Assembly: GCA_002877875.1 (NCBI GenBank)
Contig: PNIE01000080.1
Coordinates: 1-16,361, forward strand
DNA: 16,361 nt
From: Caldimicrobium thiodismutans
GTDB lineage: Bacteria; Desulfobacterota; Thermodesulfobacteria; Thermodesulfobacteriales; Thermodesulfobacteriaceae
Direction of reading: 5' to 3'
Shown: positions 13,269 through 16,361 of the stretch, one piece after another
Layout: each line of letters starts with the position of its first letter
Position numbering within the stretch: position 1 is the stretch's first letter
Made by a program: the position numbers and the translations under genes
Notes under the pieces: model-generated
Databases searched by the model: none
The model's input: the letters and a program-made list of their open reading frames with translations, nothing else
What the model was told of the DNA's origin: nothing

Positions 13269-14606
13269 CTATAAAATAGGAAGGTATTTTTCAATTTCGT
13301 ATTCGGTTATCCTAATTCTGTAATCGTCCCACTCTATTTTTTTGCTGGTAATAAGTTGAGTAAAGATGTGATCCCCCAAGGCCTCTCTTAGGACTTCACT
13401 TTTTTCTGCATATTCGATAGCCTCAATTAAACTTCCAGGTAGTTCTTCTATGCCAAGTTTTTTTCTTTCTTCAGGATCCATATGATAGACATCCTTCTCC
13501 ACAGGATCAGGAAGAGGATACTTATTTTCGATACCCTTTAGACCTGCGGTAAGCATAGCTGCAAAGGCAAGATAAGGATTGCAAGCAGGATCTGGAGATC
13601 TCAATTCAATCCGAGTAGCCTTTTCTTTTCCTGGTTTATACATAGGCACTCTAATTAGCGCTGAACGGTTTCTTCTTGCCCAACAAATATATACAGGGGC
13701 TTCATATCCAGGAACTAATCTTTTGTATGAATTAACCCACTGATTGAGAACAAGGGTTATTTCCTTTATGTGTTTGAGTAACCCTGCCATATAATGCTTT
13801 GCCGTGTCTGAAAGATGATAGGGGTCCTTGGGATCAAAGAAGGCATTTCCATCCCCGATAAAAAGGCTCTGATGAGTATGCATACCACTTCCATTTTCAC
13901 CAAAAAGGGGTTTAGGCATAAAAGTGGCATAAACACCATATTTTTTAGCAATTTCTTTAACGGTTACCTTGTAGGTCATAACGATATCGGCCATCTCTAA
14001 AGCATCAGCATATCTTAAGTCAATTTCATGCTGAGAAGGTGCTACTTCATGATGGGAATATTCTACATGTATACCCATAGATTCAAGAGCAAGAATGGTT
14101 TCTCTTCTTAAGTCTTCAGCAGCATCCATAGGATAGTCAAAATAACCTCCTGTATCAAGGATTTCAGGGGCCTTGTCAGATTTAAAATAGAAAAACTCTA
14201 ATTCTGGACCTACATAAAAATTAGTAAAGCCCATTCTCTTCATCTTCTCAAGGGCTCTTTTAAGAGCATATCTGGGATCTCCTTGATAGGGAGTTCCATC
14301 AGGATTGTAGATATCACAGAACATCTTAGCTACAGCTTTTTCCTTAGGCCTCCAAGGAAGAAGAGTAAAGGTTGTGGGATCAGGAATAGCTACCATGTCT
14401 GACTCATCAATTCTTGCAAAACCTTTAATAGAAGAGCCATCAAAACCCATTCCCTCTTCAAAGGCAGTCTCAAGTTCACTCACATGCACAGCAAAACTCT
14501 TCAATTGTCCAAGAATATCTACAAACCAAAATCTGATAAACCTTACATCATACTTCTTACAGAGCTCAAGCACATCCTTCTTGTCTCTCGGTTTCTCAAA
14601 AGACAT
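13269..14606 (-). CDS. glnA: Glutamine synthetase type I (GSI-alpha)
   Basis: A 445-residue cytoplasmic enzyme making glutamine from glutamate, ammonia and ATP, and the entry point of ammonium assimilation. Signatures in order: the beta-grasp segment FDGSSIKGFARIDESDM (55-71), VGPELEFF (about 132-139), the HHEVAPSQHEIDLRY region (about 180-195), the ATP-binding KPLFGENGSGMHTHQSLF (about 225-242), the NRSALIRVP and ATRIELRSPDPACNPYL catalytic region (about 320-360), and a complete C-terminus. The length, the absence of a 25-residue insertion and VYHMDPEERKKLGI in place of an adenylylation motif place it in the GSI-alpha class. That class is controlled by feedback rather than adenylylation; R65 sits where Bacillus Arg62 acts in feedback inhibition. 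GGAGGT lies 7 bases before the ATG. It is the first gene of the nitrogen operon and is divergent from the sigma-54 activator. Confidence 0.98.
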   Translation of the reverse strand: MSFEKPRDKKDVLELCKKYDVRFIRFWFVDILGQLKSFAVHVSELETAFEEGMGFDGSSIKGFARIDESDMVAIPDPTTFTLLPWRPKEKAVAKMFCDIYNPDGTPYQGDPRYALKRALEKMKRMGFTNFYVGPELEFFYFKSDKAPEILDTGGYFDYPMDAAEDLRRETILALESMGIHVEYSHHEVAPSQHEIDLRYADALEMADIVMTYKVTVKEIAKKYGVYATFMPKPLFGENGSGMHTHQSLFIGDGNAFFDPKDPYHLSDTAKHYMAGLLKHIKEITLVLNQWVNSYKRLVPGYEAPVYICWARRNRSALIRVPMYKPGKEKATRIELRSPDPACNPYLAFAAMLTAGLKGIENKYPLPDPVEKDVYHMDPEERKKLGIEELPGSLIEAIEYAEKSEVLREALGDHIFTQLITSKKIEWDDYRIRITEYEIEKYLPIL

Positions 14607-14645
14607 ATCTTTACCTCCCTTTCATTAAGAGTTTAGTTTATTAAA

Positions 14646-14661
14646 TTCAAAAAGCATGCCC
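14646..14661 (-). promoter_or_regulatory. glnA: Near-consensus sigma-54 promoter candidate for glnA
   Basis: On the minus strand GGGCATGCTTTTTGAA fits the sigma-54 pattern GGCACG-N4-TTGC: GG (14660-14659), CATG, four bases, then TTGA. The GG-to-G spacing is correct, with one notable mismatch (A instead of C at -12). Transcription would begin near 14635, about 28 bases before the glnA ATG. The divergent gene encodes a sigma-54 activator, which raises its plausibility. Confidence 0.4.
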
Positions 14662-14666
14662 ATTCT

Positions 14667-14696
14667 TTTATAAAAAAACTTATTTTAATTTATGAA
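14667..14696 (-). promoter_or_regulatory. glnA: Alternative sigma-70-type promoter candidate for glnA
   Basis: TATAAA (14672-14667) lies 18 bp downstream of a weak TTCATA (14696-14691) on the minus strand. The transcript would begin near 14660, giving a leader of about 54 bases. It may provide basal expression alongside the sigma-54 candidate, or may be chance in AT-rich DNA. Confidence 0.35.
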
Positions 14697-14751
14697 GAAG
14701 AAATTTCAAATATTTAAGAGGGCCTAAAAGAGGGGTTTTATAACCAAAATT

Positions 14752-14797
14752 TTTACAAAATTGTTAAAATAACCCTTTTCTTGCACAATTTTGTAAA
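14752..14797. repeat. Perfect 13-bp inverted repeat, candidate operator or enhancer
   Basis: TTTACAAAATTGT (14752-14764) is repeated exactly in inverse as ACAATTTTGTAAA (14785-14797), with a 20-base spacer. Each arm is itself nearly palindromic around ACAAAATTGT, so the pair could be two sites for a dimeric regulator. The repeat centres are 33 bp apart, about three helical turns. The right arm reaches the weak AAAGGTG site before the activator ATG (14816). The pair also lies 90-150 bp upstream of the sigma-54 candidate for glnA, a usual distance for enhancer sites. No NtrC or GlnR/TnrA consensus fits. Confidence 0.7.
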
Positions 14798-14815
14798 GGT
14801 GTTAATCTTTTAATT

Positions 14816-16357
14816 ATGGATTCTATTGAGAGGAAAAATGCCGAGCTTCTTTGCCTCTTTGAAGTAAGTAAAGTCTTAAGTTCATCTTTTAATCTCAAAG
14901 AAAATCTTTATAGAGCGATGGAAATTCTTTCGGACTACTTAGATATGAGAAGGGGCACTATAACCCTTTTGGATAAAGACACAGGGGAGTTAAAAATAGA
15001 GGTAGCCTATGGTTTAACCCCTGAGCAGATTGCCAAAGGACGTTATAAAATCGGAGAGGGAATTGTAGGAAGAGTGGTTGAAAAGGGAGAACCAATGGTT
15101 GTTCCTGATATTGGAAAGGAACCTCTCTTTCTAAACAGAACTGGAGCAAGAATCGAAAAAGACAATATCTCCTTTCTCTGTGTTCCTATTAAATTTAAGG
15201 ATGAAATCTTAGGGGTTTTGTCTGTAGATAGGATTTTTGATGAAACTATTTCCTTTGAGGAGGATTTGCGAGTTCTTGAAATTGTTGCCACTTTAATTTC
15301 ACAGGCTTTAAAGCTTTATCAGGCCTTTTACGAAGAACGAGCAAGAAGAGAAGAGCTTGAGTATGAATTAAAAGAGCGCTATGCCTTCAAAAATATTATT
15401 TATGCAAGCCCTGAAATGAAGGAGGTTATAAAAATTGCTTTAAAAATTGCTCCTACTAAGGCAACCGTCTTACTGAGAGGCGAATCTGGGACAGGAAAAG
15501 AACTTCTTGCCAGAGCTATCCATTATGCCTCTCCCAGAGCTAATAAGCCCTTTATAGCCATAAATTGCGCTGCCATCCCTGAGACCCTCCTTGAAGCAGA
15601 ACTTTTTGGCTATGAAAAGGGGGCCTTTACAGGGGCCTTTACCTCAAAAAAAGGTAAATTTGAGCTAGCTGATGGTGGAACCCTCTTTCTTGATGAAATA
15701 GGAGACCTACCCCTTTCCCTTCAAGCTAAGCTTTTGAGAGTTCTTCAAGAACAGACCTTTGAGAAACTCGGTGGGACCAAACTCATAAAAGTGGATGTAA
15801 GAATTATTGCAGCCACACATCGAAATCTCGAAGAAATGGTTGAGAGGGGAGAATTTCGTGAAGATCTTTATTGGCGTCTAAATGTGATCCCTATCTTTAT
15901 TCCTCCCTTGAGAGAACGAAAAAAGGACATCCCCCTTCTTGTAAATCATTTTATTAAAAAATTTAACGAAATCTACGGGAAAAATATTAAAATTAAGCCT
16001 GAGGCCTTAGAGGTCCTCCTTGATTATCCCTTTCCGGGAAATATAAGAGAACTTGAGAATCTAATCGAGCGTCTCGTCTTACTTACAGAAGGTGAATGGA
16101 TTGAAGGAGAATCCGTAAAGAAAATTTTAAAAATTAAAAAAAGTCTCCTTAAGGAAGATAAGTTATTAACTCCTCCGAGAGAGGATTTCTTTAAAAAAGA
16201 AGGTCTTTTGAAGGAGATTGAAAGAATAGAGAGAGAAAGAATTTTAAAGGTCCTTGAAGAGTGTAATTTTAATCAAACTAAGGCTGCCAAAATCCTTGGT
16301 TTAACTCGAAGACAACTCAGCTACCGCCTTCAAAAATATCTTAAAAAAATCTCCTAA
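14816..16357 (+). CDS. GAF/AAA+/Fis-type sigma-54-dependent transcription activator (NifA-like layout)
   Basis: A 513-residue activator. The GAF sensor domain spans about 12-168 and replaces the phosphoreceiver of NtrC. The AAA+ domain spans about 190-435, with Walker A GESGTGKE (222-229), the sigma-54-contacting GAFTGA (269-274), Walker B TLFLDEIG (289-296), and FREDLYWRLNV and PPLRERKKDI near the R-finger region. The C-terminal Fis-type helix-turn-helix covers about 475-508 (NQTKAAKILGLTRRQLSYRL). The linker lacks the cysteine pair of oxygen-sensitive alpha-proteobacterial NifA. It is divergent from glnA, so control of that operon is likely but not shown; the GAF ligand is unknown. The ATG at 14816 fits the family N-terminus; its only Shine-Dalgarno-like site (AAAGGTG) is 14 bases away. 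An ATG follows its stop directly at the window edge (16358), possibly the next gene. Confidence 0.95.
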   Translation: MDSIERKNAELLCLFEVSKVLSSSFNLKENLYRAMEILSDYLDMRRGTITLLDKDTGELKIEVAYGLTPEQIAKGRYKIGEGIVGRVVEKGEPMVVPDIGKEPLFLNRTGARIEKDNISFLCVPIKFKDEILGVLSVDRIFDETISFEEDLRVLEIVATLISQALKLYQAFYEERARREELEYELKERYAFKNIIYASPEMKEVIKIALKIAPTKATVLLRGESGTGKELLARAIHYASPRANKPFIAINCAAIPETLLEAELFGYEKGAFTGAFTSKKGKFELADGGTLFLDEIGDLPLSLQAKLLRVLQEQTFEKLGGTKLIKVDVRIIAATHRNLEEMVERGEFREDLYWRLNVIPIFIPPLRERKKDIPLLVNHFIKKFNEIYGKNIKIKPEALEVLLDYPFPGNIRELENLIERLVLLTEGEWIEGESVKKILKIKKSLLKEDKLLTPPREDFFKKEGLLKEIERIERERILKVLEECNFNQTKAAKILGLTRRQLSYRLQKYLKKIS

Positions 16358-16361
16358 ATGG

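Noticed and set aside
14761..14815. TTGCAC with TAATCT as a sigma-70 promoter, or TTGCA as a sigma-54 -12 box, for the activator gene.
   Set aside because: The sigma-70 match is three of six at both boxes and would start almost on the ATG; no GG occurs at the -24 spacing for sigma-54.

Overview
The window looks like chromosome from a thermophilic, Gram-negative, AT-rich bacterium, probably a Thermodesulfobacteriota-type organism (Thermodesulfobacterium/Caldimicrobium relatives). The reasons are an archaeal-type bifunctional fructose-1,6-bisphosphate aldolase/phosphatase, a glutamate synthase split into three domain-sized proteins as in archaea, Lys/Glu/Ile-rich proteins with mostly AGA/AGG arginine codons, and ExbD and TonB proteins that imply an outer membrane. 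This placement is inferred from gene content and was not searched. Genes are packed tightly; no gene-free stretch exceeds 300 bases, and I see no rRNA, tRNA, CRISPR array or intact mobile element.

Layout. (1) 213-2669 (+): a soluble PAS-GAF-PAS-GGDEF-EAL protein with a degenerate GGDEF motif and an intact EAL site, so probably a c-di-GMP phosphodiesterase. (2) 5761 down to 2662 (-): a four-gene operon of fbp, a YkgJ-type cysteine-cluster protein, an ExbD/TolR protein and a TonB-like protein. It ends tail to tail on gene 1, both stop codons lying in one 8-bp palindrome. (3) 5860-6153 (+): a free-standing FlhB C-terminal-domain protein (FhlB type), convergent with (4) 6477-6157 (-), a small protein with a desulforedoxin-like four-cysteine site and its own good promoter. 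(5) 14606 down to 6766 (-): a nitrogen-assimilation cluster of glnA, nadE, an internally deleted class-I glutamine amidotransferase, the glutamate synthase FMN/Fe-S subunit, its glutaminase subunit, its GXGXG subunit, and a UPF0280 protein. (6) 14816-16357 (+): a GAF/AAA+/Fis sigma-54 activator divergent from glnA.

How the parts fit. Glutamine synthetase makes glutamine, and most downstream genes use it or carry a fold for using it: NadE takes glutamine ammonia for NAD, and the split GltS turns glutamine plus 2-oxoglutarate into glutamate. The FMN subunit carries two [4Fe-4S] motifs and there is no gltD, which suggests ferredoxin as electron donor. The divergent activator and a near-consensus sigma-54 site before glnA suggest nitrogen or redox control. 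A strong hairpin terminator between glnA and nadE probably makes the later genes a read-through fraction of glnA transcription.

The items most worth a second look are the amidotransferase-like protein that has lost the segment carrying its catalytic cysteine, the glnA/nadE terminator next to a start without a Shine-Dalgarno sequence, the perfect 13-bp inverted repeat in the glnA/activator intergenic region, and the orphan desulforedoxin-like protein.
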